Assembly (NCBI GenBank): GCA_020744225.1
Contig: JAGMWG010000017.1
Coordinates: 1,054,001-1,118,000 of the forward strand
Direction: 5' to 3'
Source of the DNA: Paraphoma chrysanthemicola
Lineage: Eukaryota > Ascomycota > Dothideomycetes > Pleosporales > Phaeosphaeriaceae
DNA length: 64,000 bases
The translations under genes were made by a program, and so were the position numbers. Below, in pieces: positions 1 to 11,004 of this stretch. Position 1 is the first letter of the stretch. The number at the start of each line of letters is the position of its first letter. Under the pieces are notes generated by a model, which saw only the letters and a list, made by a program, of their open reading frames with translations, ran no database searches and had not been told where the DNA came from.

Positions 1-403
1 ATGTTCGCGTTGTTCCACCATCCTGTAGAGTCCCATGTGCCTGTACTGACATTATACCAACGATTGAGGTTGTTGAAAGCAGATTCTGCGCGTCGGGCCG
101 GGCGAGCGGCGGTGTTGGACACGCTATGTGCGGAGATGTCAGCGACGAACAGAGTAAACAGAATAAAAAAGCCCGACAAGAGGCGTATGATCATGATGAC
201 TATGTAGGAAAGATGAATCAAGAAGTGTTTAAACCGCATAAAGGGTTACTGCTATTGTTGATGTTCCGCAGTGCGCACTCATATCCGACTCCAAAGCGCG
301 ACACTTCGCTCTTGATATACTCTGTTTGAACATGCGGTGCGACAAAATCTACATGTAATGTACTTGCCAACAGTGTGATCAAATGGGGAATGGTGACCGA
401 CGA

Positions 404-661
404 TCAACGACTTTTGAAAGACACGACTCCCGTTCTTGCGAAGGTGGAAAGAGCGGTGGGTAGAAGTGGTAGGTTGTCTTACCTCGGTGCATTGTGGAGA
501 GGTTTCTGAACGCCATCGTGGCGCTGAGCGAAGCCAGAATGAAAACCCAGAATTTGCACGATTGAGGTAGCATCAACAAGGTCGTCGCGTTTTGCTGTAT
601 CGGAGGTGCAGGCAATTGGGGAAGTGACTCCGAACAAGAAGGCGGCCACGATGGCACGCAT
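404..661 (-). CDS. Possible small secreted protein, two exons, doubtful
   Basis: The ORF from 661 starts MRAIVAAFLFGVTSPIACTS, a plausible secretion signal, followed by a polar segment with one Lys-Arg pair. The reading frame runs into GTAAGA, a good donor; using a CAAG acceptor about 48 nt on, the protein would end after about 70 residues at a TGA at 404-406. I recognise no family. The evidence is the signal-like N-terminus and the donor only, with no Cys pattern or paralogue, so it may be a chance ORF. Confidence 0.25.
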
Positions 662-981
662 GCTGGCGGTTGTTGAAATACTTTCAGCGCACAGCAGCTT
701 ATAAGATCAGAGCAATCGCATCATGTTCCCCGATCTTCGCATGTTGGACACTTGCTGGATCGCGATGTTGGTATGTTGTCTTGTCGATATGCGCCGGAAC
801 CTCAAACAGATGAAACCAATACCCCACCACTGTTCGGTCCGGTCCGCCACTCACGTGCGCCAAGACTGCAGATACCACCATTGTCTCTGTACGGTGGCGG
901 TTCTGATTTATGATCATAAGGGAATTCGGCGAGTGTTTTGCACGAAAACATGTGCTAATGGTTGTAAGATCAACGATGCGC

Positions 982-2634
982 TCAAGCAATCAGGATCTCG
1001 TTCCCGAGCTCTTTCACTTCCTCAACCCAGCAATTCTCCTCGCCGTCCTTTGCTTCGTCCAAATACTTCCATATGGCTTCCAGTACTCTTTTCGAAGTAT
1101 GTAGGTAGCCCCAGTACATTATGCTGTAGAGCTTGTCAAGTGTATTCATGATCCATTCGCGCTGCGCCGGATCTCTAGATTCCGCACCCGCCAAGAACAA
1201 CGGCCAGCAGATTGACTTGAACAGAGCATCGCCTGGATTGATGAACGAGATCTGGTGCACGACATCGTCGGCAAGCGCGGTGAGATTGACGATCGCAATG
1301 CCGCTGGCTGGGTCGATGAGAGGGTTGGTAGACGGTAAGACGCGCGCTAGGTAAATGCAGACTGCTGAGCGATGTGCAGCTGCGATACGAATGCGCTGCT
1401 TGATATCTTCGAAGGGTGAGGCTGGCTCGAAGTCGCGGGACCATTCGAACGGATCAAAGGCAAGAGCGCGATGCAAAAGATGGCCGAGTTTCTCCTGTAT
1501 ATTCTCATACACCTCATCAGTGCACAGCACTGTTCTCGTAGGCAGAGCGAATGATTCCAGCATGACCTGGAGTAGTGGTCCAGGACATGACAGATAATTG
1601 TTCGTCTCTGCGTATCGAAGAATGGGCTCCAACTCGATAGTGTCTGGGATGAACGCCGGCATCGCAGTGAAACTAAATGTAGATCCAAGGATATAGAATA
1701 CTAGAAAGTCAGACAAGATGGTCTGTCGCAGTCGACTCATCGGCTTTTGAAGATATGGTGGCTCGCCAAGCAGCATGATAAGCTGGTGAGCACCATCCAT
1801 GTGCACTTTCCACTTATCGCGCCCTGATTCGACAAGCGCATAATTGACGAAGAGAAGGATCGTGACGAGTATCAGGTCGATGTTGTTTTCATCCACCATT
1901 GCAATGTTTTGCGCTAGTAGAGTCAATGCATTCTGTTTCGCAACGAGCGCATCTTTGTAGGATGACTTCAATGGCCCACCAAAGGCAGTTGCGGCTTGAT
2001 GATACGCCTTTTCCCCTGTCTGACTGTCTGTCTGATAGCTCGACTGACCCATTGGATTGCGCGCGATGTTGAAAACATGGAAGGCTGAGTTCGCTACCAT
2101 GATGTGCAACAGCAGCGGATATGCAGATGTTGCTGGAATCAAGTCACGAATGGGGTTCTGGCCCGGCACATCATAAACCACCATGACATCGCACAGCTGC
2201 GTTGCGAAGTGGTTGAGGTAGTACCGCGAGTGCCGGTCAAGATCGTTCACCAGAGGATCCACCAGCGGGCGCTGGACCGTGATCGCCATTTCTTCCTCTT
2301 CCGGAGATTCGGACTCATCGGATTGCGCGCGCGGAGGAATTATATCTCCATTTTCTTGGTGTTGCGGATGGTTGTCGTTGTCCCACTTCAGAGCAGGTGC
2401 GGCGTGAGTCTTGGCTGCCTTTTTGATTTCTTCCCGTTCGTCATAGGATTTGCCCATCATCTTCCCGCGGCTTGCAACACCGCTGTTCCATTTGAACAGC
2501 TTTCCGTAGCCCAAGCAGTCCACACCGGAGGACAGACATTTCTGACAGCTCGGTAGAGATCGGTCGCATCTCCATCGTCGCTTCCGGCAATTGTGGCAGG
2601 CTTTGGTGGGAAGGTTGAGTGCGGCGACGTTCAT
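982..2634 (-). CDS. Zn2Cys6 transcription factor, Fungal_trans_2-like
   Basis: Intronless gene of 550 residues. The N-terminus has a complete binuclear zinc cluster: Cys13-X2-Cys16-X6-Cys23-X6-Cys30-X2-Cys33-X6-Cys40, with the basic stretch RKRRWR between the second and third Cys that contacts DNA in this class. A charged linker (about 50-120, several Glu/Asp runs) leads to a long helical region. The segment around 135-200 (SRYYLNHF, then a hydrophobic stretch and FHVFNIAR) resembles the PF11951 regulatory domain of ascomycete nuclear activators. The start at 2634 puts the zinc cluster right at the N-terminus, as is usual. It lies head to head with an MFS pump whose start is 850 bp away, so regulation of that pump is a reasonable inference. 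The target is not visible from sequence. Confidence 0.9.
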   Translation of the reverse strand: MNVAALNLPTKACHNCRKRRWRCDRSLPSCQKCLSSGVDCLGYGKLFKWNSGVASRGKMMGKSYDEREEIKKAAKTHAAPALKWDNDNHPQHQENGDIIPPRAQSDESESPEEEEMAITVQRPLVDPLVNDLDRHSRYYLNHFATQLCDVMVVYDVPGQNPIRDLIPATSAYPLLLHIMVANSAFHVFNIARNPMGQSSYQTDSQTGEKAYHQAATAFGGPLKSSYKDALVAKQNALTLLAQNIAMVDENNIDLILVTILLFVNYALVESGRDKWKVHMDGAHQLIMLLGEPPYLQKPMSRLRQTILSDFLVFYILGSTFSFTAMPAFIPDTIELEPILRYAETNNYLSCPGPLLQVMLESFALPTRTVLCTDEVYENIQEKLGHLLHRALAFDPFEWSRDFEPASPFEDIKQRIRIAAAHRSAVCIYLARVLPSTNPLIDPASGIAIVNLTALADDVVHQISFINPGDALFKSICWPLFLAGAESRDPAQREWIMNTLDKLYSIMYWGYLHTSKRVLEAIWKYLDEAKDGEENCWVEEVKELGNEILIA

Positions 2635-3484
2635 TGGACGTACGCCATGCGAGGTGTGCCGTGGATTGCCCTCAAAAGGCGTTGCTGTATGGTCCGGGGA
2701 TTACACAATAGCTTGTGGGGATGGCTTGGGGATCTTGCGGGCGTTTAAGCTGAATGCATGACTAATGGCTCCTCCGCTTCATGTGAGGTTTGGTGTCTCG
2801 ATTTCGTCACCCCAGCTTTTCTCGGCGGAAGCGCAGTACGGTGGGTTGTACTGGCCACGAGCGCAAACCCCGGAACGACGGTGATTCGCTGAAACAATGC
2901 TCCGAAGCCTTCGCGAGTCACGTTTCGAGACAGCTGGATGGGACCAATCTGGCGTCGTATCGCTATTCCCGGTGTCACATCTGTATAATTTCAGTTCAAT
3001 AGCGTTTACGTTTGCCATGGCATCTCCAAAACAGGAGCTATTGGCATATAGTCCGAGATCCCTGTGCGCATCACCACCATCTTTGTCACAATTGCGCGCA
3101 TGGCTCACGTGGGCGGCCGTTGAGCTTTAGTTCTGGACTTTTCCACGCCAGTCTAGTCCTGATCCAGTAGCCAAGACGCATCGCTTGCATGGGTGGACCA
3201 CTTCGTGACGACCTTTCAGCAGACGTCACAATCACAGCCGCTCGAAAAGGCGTTTCCGTTGCAATTGCATTTCTCAGCACAATGTCGCCTACCGCGCCTT
3301 TCAACAGAATTGGCGGTCGTCACGGATTCCGCAAGAAAAGATATAGAAAGAGAGAGGTTTCCAGGGGCCAACAGTCCTGATCAGGTCGTCTCGTCAATAT
3401 TTGTCTCGACGTACCACAGCCTTTTATTCGCGTCAAGCGTGTCATCCCCACATTTTGACGTTCCTGTCAAACACGCCTCTCACA
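2635..3484. promoter_or_regulatory. Shared intergenic region between regulator and MFS pump
   Basis: 850 bp separate the start codons of the divergent Zn2Cys6 factor and the MFS transporter. Short ORFs here lack coding character. I see no clean inverted CGG half-site pair by eye, but this is where the self- and target-binding sites of the factor would be expected. Confidence 0.45.
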
Positions 3485-5095
3485 ATGGCCACTTCAACCA
3501 CACCAACAGAGTCACCTCCCTCCCGAGTCGCTTCGGACATGGCAGCAACACCAAAGATCGAAGAGGGCTCGCCACAGCCTCGAGGCTCGTATAGCCCCTC
3601 CGAGATTGAACGGTTGGGTCGCGAACGACCAGAAGTCTTCACTTCGATATGGATGGAACTCGGTTTCTGTTTCGCGCTCCTCGGATCGATGTTCGTTGCT
3701 GAATACTTCATTTCCGGGTTCAACATCCTCCTACCAGACCTTACCGAAGCACTCGATATCCCATCCAATGCCCAGACGTGGCCCGCCAGTGTCTTCTCTC
3801 TGGTCACCGGCGCCTTTCTGCTTCCATTCGGTCGACTTGCAGATATGTTCGGCGGATACATCGTCTTCTGCAGTGGGCTTGTTTGGTTTCTGATATGGTC
3901 CATCATTGCAGGGTTTAGCCAGAACTATGTCATGCTCATTGTCTGCCGAGCATTGCAAGGTTTCGGTCCGGCAGCATTCTTGCCGTCTGGCATCATGCTG
4001 TTGGGTAGTATTTACCGCCCGGGGCCGCGCAAAAACCTCGTCTTCAGCTTGTATGGAGCGTTTGCTCCTGTCGGCTTTTTCACTGGCATTTTCTTTGCTG
4101 GCGTGGCCGCTCAATTCATCACCTGGGGTTGGTTTTTCTGGATCGGATCCATCATCCTCGCACTCGTCGGAGTGGTCTCGTACTTTTGCGTCCCCAATCG
4201 CCAGCAGGATCGGGACCAGTCAGGCAAAGGTGTCAAAATGGACTGGCTGGGTACCGCAACTGTGGTTCCAGGGCTCGTGCTCATCATCTTCGCCCTCACA
4301 GACGGAAGCCACGCTCCACAAGGATGGGCGACACCATACATCCCGGTGACATTCGTTATCGGATGGCTCTTCATTGCTGCCTTCATATATATCGAGGGCT
4401 GGGTGGCTGAGCAGCCCTTGCTACCTGGTGATATGTTCAACGTCAAGGGCATGAAGCCTCTTGCCGTTGCACTATTCTTCCAATATGGCACCTTCGGCAT
4501 CTTCCTGTTCTATGCCAGCTTTTACATTGAGGAGGTTGTTGGCGCTGGTCCACTCTTGACAGCAGCATGGTTCACGCCGATGTGCGTTGGTGGCCTGGTA
4601 CTCACTACCATAGGCGGACTGATTCTGCATCTCCTGCCAGGTCGTATCCTCTTACTCATCAGCGGGACCGCCTATATCCTGTCGACCCTGCTCTTTGCCA
4701 TACTACCCGAGTCTTTCAACTACTGGGCCTACATTTTCCCGGCGATGATTTGTGCAACTCTCGGCATTGACATCACCTACAACGTCAGCAACATCTTCAT
4801 TACCACCTCGATGCCCAAGGCCCGGCAAGGATTAGCCGGTGCATTTATGAACAGCCTGCTCTTCCTCGGTATTGCCGTTTTCTTGAGCTTCGCGGATCTG
4901 GCAGTTAGTGAAACAGAAGGCAGAGGCCTTCGACAAAGCTACAAGATCGCATTCTGGATGGCCACGGCGCTGGCAGGTGCAGGCGTTATCATCATGTTCT
5001 TTGGTGTACAGATCGGGAAGGCGAAGAGCGACTTGACGATCGAGGAGAGGGAGGAGTTGGAGCAGGAGTTGACGAGGCGGCAAACAAATGAGTGA
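3485..5095 (+). CDS. MFS drug:H+ antiporter-like transporter (DHA2 type)
   Basis: Intronless integral plasma-membrane protein of 536 residues. I chose the ATG at 3485, which sits in CACAATGGC, over the upstream in-frame ATG at 3401, which would add 28 residues of non-conserved sequence. A hydrophilic N-terminus of about 45 residues precedes the first membrane segment. Motif A-like LPFGRLADMFGG and the RALQGFGPAAFLPSG segment are typical of the multidrug branch. The number of hydrophobic stretches and the length fit the 14-segment DHA2 type (aminotriazole/efflux-pump relatives). The C-terminus is a short charged helix rich in Glu. Divergent from a Zn2Cys6 regulator. The substrate cannot be deduced; export of a toxic compound or a secreted metabolite is the usual role. 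Confidence 0.88.
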   Translation: MATSTTPTESPPSRVASDMAATPKIEEGSPQPRGSYSPSEIERLGRERPEVFTSIWMELGFCFALLGSMFVAEYFISGFNILLPDLTEALDIPSNAQTWPASVFSLVTGAFLLPFGRLADMFGGYIVFCSGLVWFLIWSIIAGFSQNYVMLIVCRALQGFGPAAFLPSGIMLLGSIYRPGPRKNLVFSLYGAFAPVGFFTGIFFAGVAAQFITWGWFFWIGSIILALVGVVSYFCVPNRQQDRDQSGKGVKMDWLGTATVVPGLVLIIFALTDGSHAPQGWATPYIPVTFVIGWLFIAAFIYIEGWVAEQPLLPGDMFNVKGMKPLAVALFFQYGTFGIFLFYASFYIEEVVGAGPLLTAAWFTPMCVGGLVLTTIGGLILHLLPGRILLLISGTAYILSTLLFAILPESFNYWAYIFPAMICATLGIDITYNVSNIFITTSMPKARQGLAGAFMNSLLFLGIAVFLSFADLAVSETEGRGLRQSYKIAFWMATALAGAGVIIMFFGVQIGKAKSDLTIEEREELEQELTRRQTNE

Positions 5096-6096
5096 CGTGT
5101 TTCAACGACACCAGCAGGTGTAGTGTTGGAGGGGCGGGACGGGAATGTTTTAGCCTAGATTTGTTGCGCAATGATACCCTATTTTACCTTTTTCATTGTC
5201 GCAACGCGCGCCTTATGAGTTGTAAGTCTCCTATCAGCCTTGACTCGAGTAATCATGGTGAGTGGGCTTGAATAGGGCTGTCTATGCCCGCCCAACGGGA
5301 AGATGAGCGGACGCCAAGACGCTGGCGTGTCACGCTAAATCGGTGCACGCGTCGTCCCAACTTTTTCGCGTCACTTCGACACTCATGCTCATGATTATGA
5401 TTGCGCATGACACTCTAGCCTCCTCAACTCATTCATAAGAACTTCCAATGCCAAACTGAACACGTGATTGCTGGCAACCTATCTCCGATGGTAAATTCTG
5501 ATGAACTCGACACACTCCCTCATCGTGCGCGATATGCCGTTTCGCGTCTGGTACAATACCTGACAGTCGGTATAGCCCGCCAAGAAGATATCTCGTGGGT
5601 TTGGGCGCAAGCTGCCCATGGATTGACTCTGGACCTGCGTCGGCCGCCGACGGCCGTTCCTCTCATACAAGCATTCCTACAAAATAGCTTTGCTTGCTGC
5701 ACATAAGAATATGTGAATTGTTTGGTCCCGTAATCCCTCGACCGGCGAATGGGTTATTAGCGATATAATTTTTTTTTCGGCGAAATGCTCACTACTAGGC
5801 AATATTCAAGACCTGTGCAGACGTGTACGAAGCACGAAGTTATGGCCCAACGGAAGCTGTGGCACTGGCCCGGCTGCTCGCTTTCAGCTTCGAGTACGTG
5901 TAACACATGGCAGTGTCCGATTAGAGAGTCTCCACTCGGCGTACTACCTCGAAGGAAGTACAATGGAGTAGTGCTACGGTCCGTAGGAAGGGGGCATTGA
6001 CTACTCCCAATACGCCGCAAAGTGCGTGTTGATACTTACTGCAGCACCTCAACTTCCACAGGCAACCTCTTCTACTCACTTCTCTGCTCCTTAGAT
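5096..6096. other. Intergenic, no supported gene
   Basis: Downstream flank of the MFS gene and promoter of the CFEM gene. Short ORFs (for example 5464-5706) have no signal peptide, domain or splice support. Confidence 0.5.
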
Positions 6097-6744
6097 ATGG
6101 CGATTTCTAAGCTCTTTATGGTTGCTATCCTCACCAGGTGTCTAGGAGCCCAGACCGACCACATCCTTCCACTTTGCGCGGTAGGTTGCATCAGCAATAA
6201 CAGCAGGGCTCTGCTAGTTGATCAGGCATGCGCGCCAGGCGATATCACATGCCTTTGTTTAAATACTTGGTGGCTTGATGTGCATGACTGCGTAATGACA
6301 AAATGCTACCCTGAAGATGCTCAGAGGACCGACGAATGGGCCCGGGAAAGATGCATGAGTAAGTAAAGCGGTGCATGCAAAGCAATAGCTGACAGAGACG
6401 CAGAGTATCCTTCACCACTGCCCACATATAGTACGGCGACGTCGCTTGTCACTTCGAGCGAATCAATGACACCGACCTCATCCTCCTCACATACACCACC
6501 GCCAACATTGACATCGGCGTTACCATCAAGCACTTCAAAGGTCATTCTAGTGAGCTCAGACCCAGCGACTGCCTCTGTGGGACCATCAGAGCCTTCTCCA
6601 ACTCAGCGCAAGCACCTACCATCTCATACAAGTGTCGGACTCGCTGCGGGAATACCATGTGCGATACTGTTCATCGCAAGCGTCACGGTGCTGTATTGCT
6701 TAAGAAGACGATTCGTCGCAAGAAAGGTGCCGGAACGTTATTGA
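6097..6744 (+). CDS. CFEM-domain protein with C-terminal membrane segment
   Basis: Two exons, 6097-6358 and 6404-6744, joined across a 45-nt intron (donor GTAAGT, branch CTGAC, acceptor CAG), giving 200 residues. Residues 1-18 are a secretion signal. The mature N-terminus holds eight cysteines in CFEM order, including the hallmark CAPGDITCLC, whose Asp is the position that binds haem iron in characterised CFEM proteins. A Ser/Thr/Pro-rich stalk (about 90-155), probably O-glycosylated, leads to one hydrophobic segment near 160-182 and a short basic tail RRRFVARK, which predicts a type I membrane protein rather than a GPI anchor. CFEM proteins serve in haem/iron uptake, adhesion or host interaction; which applies here is not shown. 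Confidence 0.82.
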
Positions 6745-7582
6745 GATAGATAGTAACAGCATGAAGGTCCCTCGCGAAGCCTGCTGTTTTCAATGTTTAC
6801 ATGGTCGCGACTAGGAAGCAGCGACTAGGATGTTGAAGTTGAGCGACAACTGTCGCACATCATGTCGGCTGACACTAAACCTAATACAGTCGAATTCATT
6901 CGTCGTTCTCTTCGCAACACAAAACAGTGCCAGGTATACAGGCATTGTGAGATCGTATGTTGGGTCATCGCTCATCCTGCGATTTTGCGAGGCTGGACCT
7001 CGGCAAGTCGCTTCAGCTTGCACAATCATTAGTCGGACTCACAATTCCTCCGACATGTCCGATACCTACCTCCGACATTATGCGTACGGATTTTCAGTTC
7101 CTCCATGCATATCACAAGAGCCTCTCCGAACTATAATTTGATTGGATCATGCGGGCACCGAGTAAGCAGGCTTGCAGGAAGCGACACCATATTGGCTGAT
7201 TTACTTACGCCTCGGATGTTGCCTTGCGTTCATCCCCAGGTACCTAAGGCGCCCTTATGTCGATAAGGGCGCAGTATTGGACGTGTTGGTGGTACGAAGG
7301 TGCTCGTACGAAGGATATCGTACTAGATGTTGCACGGATCGCACGAACATTGGTGTATCGCCAAACACGAACCCCTTCGTTGTTCTGTGGTGTAGGCGGG
7401 GCAACAGCCTCCAATCAAGATGTGGGCTAGCTCAAGCCTCATCGGACCACGACAATATTAAATACAACGCCGACGACTTCCCAACCTTAACTTCACACAG
7501 AAGCTCTATCGTACCTCATCACTACTAATACTCATACTCAAACCACTTCACTCGCACCTTTCCCATCAGCACACTTTTCAAC
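6745..7582. other. Intergenic, no supported gene
   Basis: Upstream region of the DUF1993 gene. Overlapping short ORFs on both strands show no coding character. Confidence 0.5.
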
Positions 7583-8206
7583 ATGTCTGCAGCCATCAGC
7601 TTCCACAAGCTCGCTCTCAGCCCGATCCTTCTTGGCCTCAAGAATGCCCACCACTTCATTTCCAAAGGCCAGGCATACGTAGCGGCCCAGAATCACGATG
7701 CCAACGACTATCTGACTGCGCGACTTCGTCCAGACATGCTCGACTTCACCGCCCAAGTTTACCGCTTCACCGACCACGCAAAGTTTATTCCTGGTCGAGT
7801 CAACCCCGAAAACCCCACCCTCCCGCAACCAGACGTCGAAAAGACATTCCCGGAACTACTCGATCGAATCACCAAAACCGTTGAATTCTTGGAAAGCATT
7901 GATTAGAAGAGCTTCGAGGGGAAGGAGGGGGAGAAGTACACGCAAATCTTGGGTGGGGGCAAGGTCAAGATCGAGTGGACGGCCATTGAGTATGTGACGC
8001 TGTTTGCGCACCCGAATTTCTGGTAAGTGTTCGCACTGATATTGAAAGTGATGCTGGGGCTGACGGTACGCAGGTTTCATATTGTGACGGCATATGATAT
8101 TTTGAGGATGAAGGGCGTGGATTTGGGAAAGCCTGATTATATCAATGGAGCAGGACTGATCAAGATGGAGAGAGTTGAGAGCAGCGAAAACAAGCCACAG
8201 GCATGA
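7583..8206 (+). pseudogene. DUF1993 family protein interrupted by an in-frame TAG
   Basis: The frame opens at 7583 and shows the PF09351 pattern: LLGLKNAHHFISKG, LRPDMLDFTAQV, and FPELLDRITKTVEFLESID. An in-frame TAG at 7904-7906 follows. Past it the same frame continues the family without loss: KSFEGKE, then a strand region, then AHPNFWFHIVTAYDILR and a DLGKPDYINGAG C-terminus. The second part crosses a normal 51-nt intron (8023-8073, GTAAGT, CTGAC branch, CAG) and stops at 8206. A full product would have about 190 residues, the normal family size; the TAG leaves 107. No intron can remove the TAG. The intact splice sites and frame downstream suggest a very recent nonsense mutation, a sequence error, or recoding. 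The biochemical function of the family is unknown. Confidence 0.75.
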
Positions 8207-8579
8207 GTTGGATTCGCCTAACTTTCAGCCGTATTTGCAGTGTCTTCGAGCGTTGGAAGCTTTTTGGACGTTCATCAGCAATCTTAGTTCAGTTTTATCG
8301 TCTCGCAACGTCATATCAACTGTTTTCGCAAGCCATGCTCCTCCTGCTGTACGGTCCTCGGATTAATCTCCTCATTTCTTCGTCATCTATTAGCGCGGGA
8401 ATCGTCGAACATCATTATGCAAGACTCATCAGAATTGTACGTACAGTTCCCAGGTATAGCGCTTACTGCTTTGGGATATCGGAACGGATATGTTTCCGGC
8501 CACAATGCGGGGAAGCTCATCACATCATAGAACCACACTGAGAGCACTCGCCCTGATTGAAAACTAACTTTATCTCACA

Positions 8580-9566
8580 ATGTTTAATACTCGCATGATA
8601 CCCCGAGCGCTTTCTCGTGCCTCACTACAATGTTCAAGGACTGAGGCTCGAGCACGTCCGACCGGCATCCGATTTTTAGCTTCCTCTACCGCGCCTTATC
8701 AAGCTTCAGTCGCGGCCGGACTGCGCGTTGATCACGCTGAAACCCACGACAATCAAAATGTCGCGGCAATGGGCCGAACAACGTCTGGCAAGAACCTCAA
8801 CATAAGGAAGTATCCAGCTTTCACATCACTTGAGGACGAGCGCCTCTATCGCAAACAACATCTTGCCGCCGCATATCGCATCTTCGCTTCACGAGGTTTT
8901 GATGAAGGCGTTGCCGGGCATATCTCTGTCCGTGATCCGATACTCAAAGATCACTTTTGGCTCAATCCCTTGTCGACCCACTTTTCGCTCATCAGGGTGA
9001 GCGACTTGATACTAGTGAACGAGCAGGGTGAAGTTGTCGAGGGCAATGAGCCCATCAACGCAGCGGCGTTCGCAATTCATAGCGCAATCCACAAGCGAAG
9101 ACCAGACGTAGACGCTGCATGTCACGCACATAGTGTGCACGGCAAAGCCTTCAGCGCATTTGGCCGCGAACTCGACATGTACACTCAAGACAGTGTGCGC
9201 TTTTACAAATCCCATGGCGTGTACAAAGACTTTGGCGGCGTAGTTCTTGCTTCCGAAGAAGGCGAGCGCATTGCTGATGCGCTCGGTGACGGAAAAGCCG
9301 CCATATTGCAAAACCATGGCATACTGACGGTCGGCAAAACCGTGGATGAGGCGGCATTCTGGTTCCTGAGCTTGGACAAGACCTGCCAAGCGCAGTTGCT
9401 TGTGGATGCCGCAAGCGCGGGAAGTGGAAACAAACCCAAAGTTATTGGCGACAAGGAGGCTACAGAGACCTACAGCAATGTCGGAACGCCGGAGAAGGGG
9501 TGGCTCGCGTTCCAGAGTTATTATGATGAGGTGCTTGCAAGGACTGGTGGGGACTTCCTGAAGTAG
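8580..9566 (+). CDS. Class II aldolase/adducin-family protein
   Basis: Intronless, 328 residues. The first about 36 residues are rich in Arg and Ser and lack acidic residues, as in a mitochondrial presequence; the rest is a single class II aldolase domain (about 80-310). Visible features are GHISVR (113-118), the zinc ligands HAH at 182-184, and NHG with His246, the third expected ligand. Enzymes of this fold cleave or epimerise sugar phosphates such as fuculose- or ribulose-phosphate, but the fungal clade with this layout is mostly uncharacterised. It follows the broken DUF1993 gene with about 370 bp between. The family call is firm; substrate and organelle are inferred. Confidence 0.88.
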   Translation: MFNTRMIPRALSRASLQCSRTEARARPTGIRFLASSTAPYQASVAAGLRVDHAETHDNQNVAAMGRTTSGKNLNIRKYPAFTSLEDERLYRKQHLAAAYRIFASRGFDEGVAGHISVRDPILKDHFWLNPLSTHFSLIRVSDLILVNEQGEVVEGNEPINAAAFAIHSAIHKRRPDVDAACHAHSVHGKAFSAFGRELDMYTQDSVRFYKSHGVYKDFGGVVLASEEGERIADALGDGKAAILQNHGILTVGKTVDEAAFWFLSLDKTCQAQLLVDAASAGSGNKPKVIGDKEATETYSNVGTPEKGWLAFQSYYDEVLARTGGDFLK

Positions 9567-9945
9567 AGATCTACTTCAGGTCGATGTCTGATCGATAGAG
9601 ACGTGGCTACCGTTTGCGCAGGTTGATGCAGCTCGCACCGAAAGAAAACATCCTTACGGAAGCCGTAATCGAGGTTTCGAGCCAAATCTGCGTCGAGTCT
9701 ACTGTAAATGCATCTTAGTTTGCCAACCCTTATTGCATGATGCATTGTTTTGTATTTTATCGCGCTCAGGATATTGATTAGAATTGACAATAATCAGTGA
9801 TCGGCTGGAATTACCATTGTCGTAAGGAGCGAGCGCTCTTGATAACGGTGTCTCGCAATTGAGTCGCGTGTCGCGCGATCTGGACTTTTCATTCTCATAC
9901 TATTGAACTCTCATAGCGCCATACCGCGTAGCTATTCCACGAGTA

Positions 9946-10616
9946 TTGCTCGAATTTACCAAATGGAGCGGCATGAGCAAAGCAATTCGATATACAGCAT
10001 TAGCACCATTCGGTAGCTTCCAGTCTTTCATCAAGCTCAAGGAACTTGAGCTCGACAAAGGCTTTTGCGCAGTCCATGACCTCGAACTGGGTGAAAAGCA
10101 AGAAGACAAGTCCTTACCGATATCTGACAACTTGTTTTCACAGTTTCCTTCCGGGCTGAATACCTTGAGTGTCATGGGCTCGACGTTCATCGGTTCGCTT
10201 GAAGATTGGGAGGTCTTCGCTGACATAGATGCTCGATCCACACGTTACAAGCAGTGAAGTAGGCCATGATCGCCACATCCGCGAAGAACATCCGCTTTCA
10301 CGTCACAGTGGATACGACCTATAGAAAGTGCGAAGGCGGAAGTATTCCCAAGTCGGTCGACGAAGCGAGTGAAGCGCTACGAGTGAAGCCATCCGAGCGG
10401 CGACCTTGGTTAGAGTTTTTCCGAGATCTGGATGAGGGACTGGTAGACTCGGGAGCGCGGTTTGAGCCGTTGTATAATGTAGATTCTGCGCCGGAGCATG
10501 TACATACGCTGGCCAAAGCAGGATGCATTGCGGAAAATTCTGCGGTGGGATTTTGCCGTGGGAAAATGAATGCCATGTTGCCAGTTAAGATAAAAGACAT
10601 GGATGGAGCTTGTTAG
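9946..10616 (+). pseudogene. Probable relic of an F-box/leucine-rich-type gene
   Basis: Two adjacent open segments in different frames, 9946-10257 and 10266-10616. The first contains FQSFIKLKELELD and a later FPSGLNTLSVMGS segment, like the degenerate leucine-rich C-termini of ascomycete F-box proteins. The second has coding-like composition (ERRPWLEFFRDLDEGL) but no known domain. No F-box, no start with good context and no credible intron joins them. Best read as a decayed fragment; a lineage-specific gene with a missed intron is possible. Confidence 0.3.
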
Positions 10617-11004
10617 AGCCTTCGAGCTAGATGTTATGCGTACGTTCGGCGGCTAGCCTGCATAGGAATCCAAGACGAGGACGAGGCGAGAAGCAACCGA
10701 TTCTAAGAAGACTCATGCATTACAACTAAAACTACTCATACCTTAAAAGACAACGAGCGTGACCTATGTAAGAAGTGAAGAAAGGAAAACCAACGAGTGA
10801 CTATGACTCGCTTTCAGCCAGCACAGCAGCAACCACAATTCGCTCGGCAAACTATCGTTTTTACCATACCATGTGCTTTCCACCATTCATCCTCGTGCTC
10901 ATGATATCCCCAAACCCTTTGCCCCATTCTCATAATCCACTTCCAGTTCTCATCCTAATCTGTCAATCCCAGATCCCAAGACTAGCAGAAAGCCGCGAAG
11001 CTCT

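Noticed and set aside
3401..3484. Upstream ATG for the MFS pump
   Set aside because: Adds 28 non-conserved residues; the ATG at 3485 has the better context.
7904..7906. Intron hiding the TAG in the DUF1993 gene
   Set aside because: No GT...AG pair around the stop gives a plausible length while keeping the family motifs.
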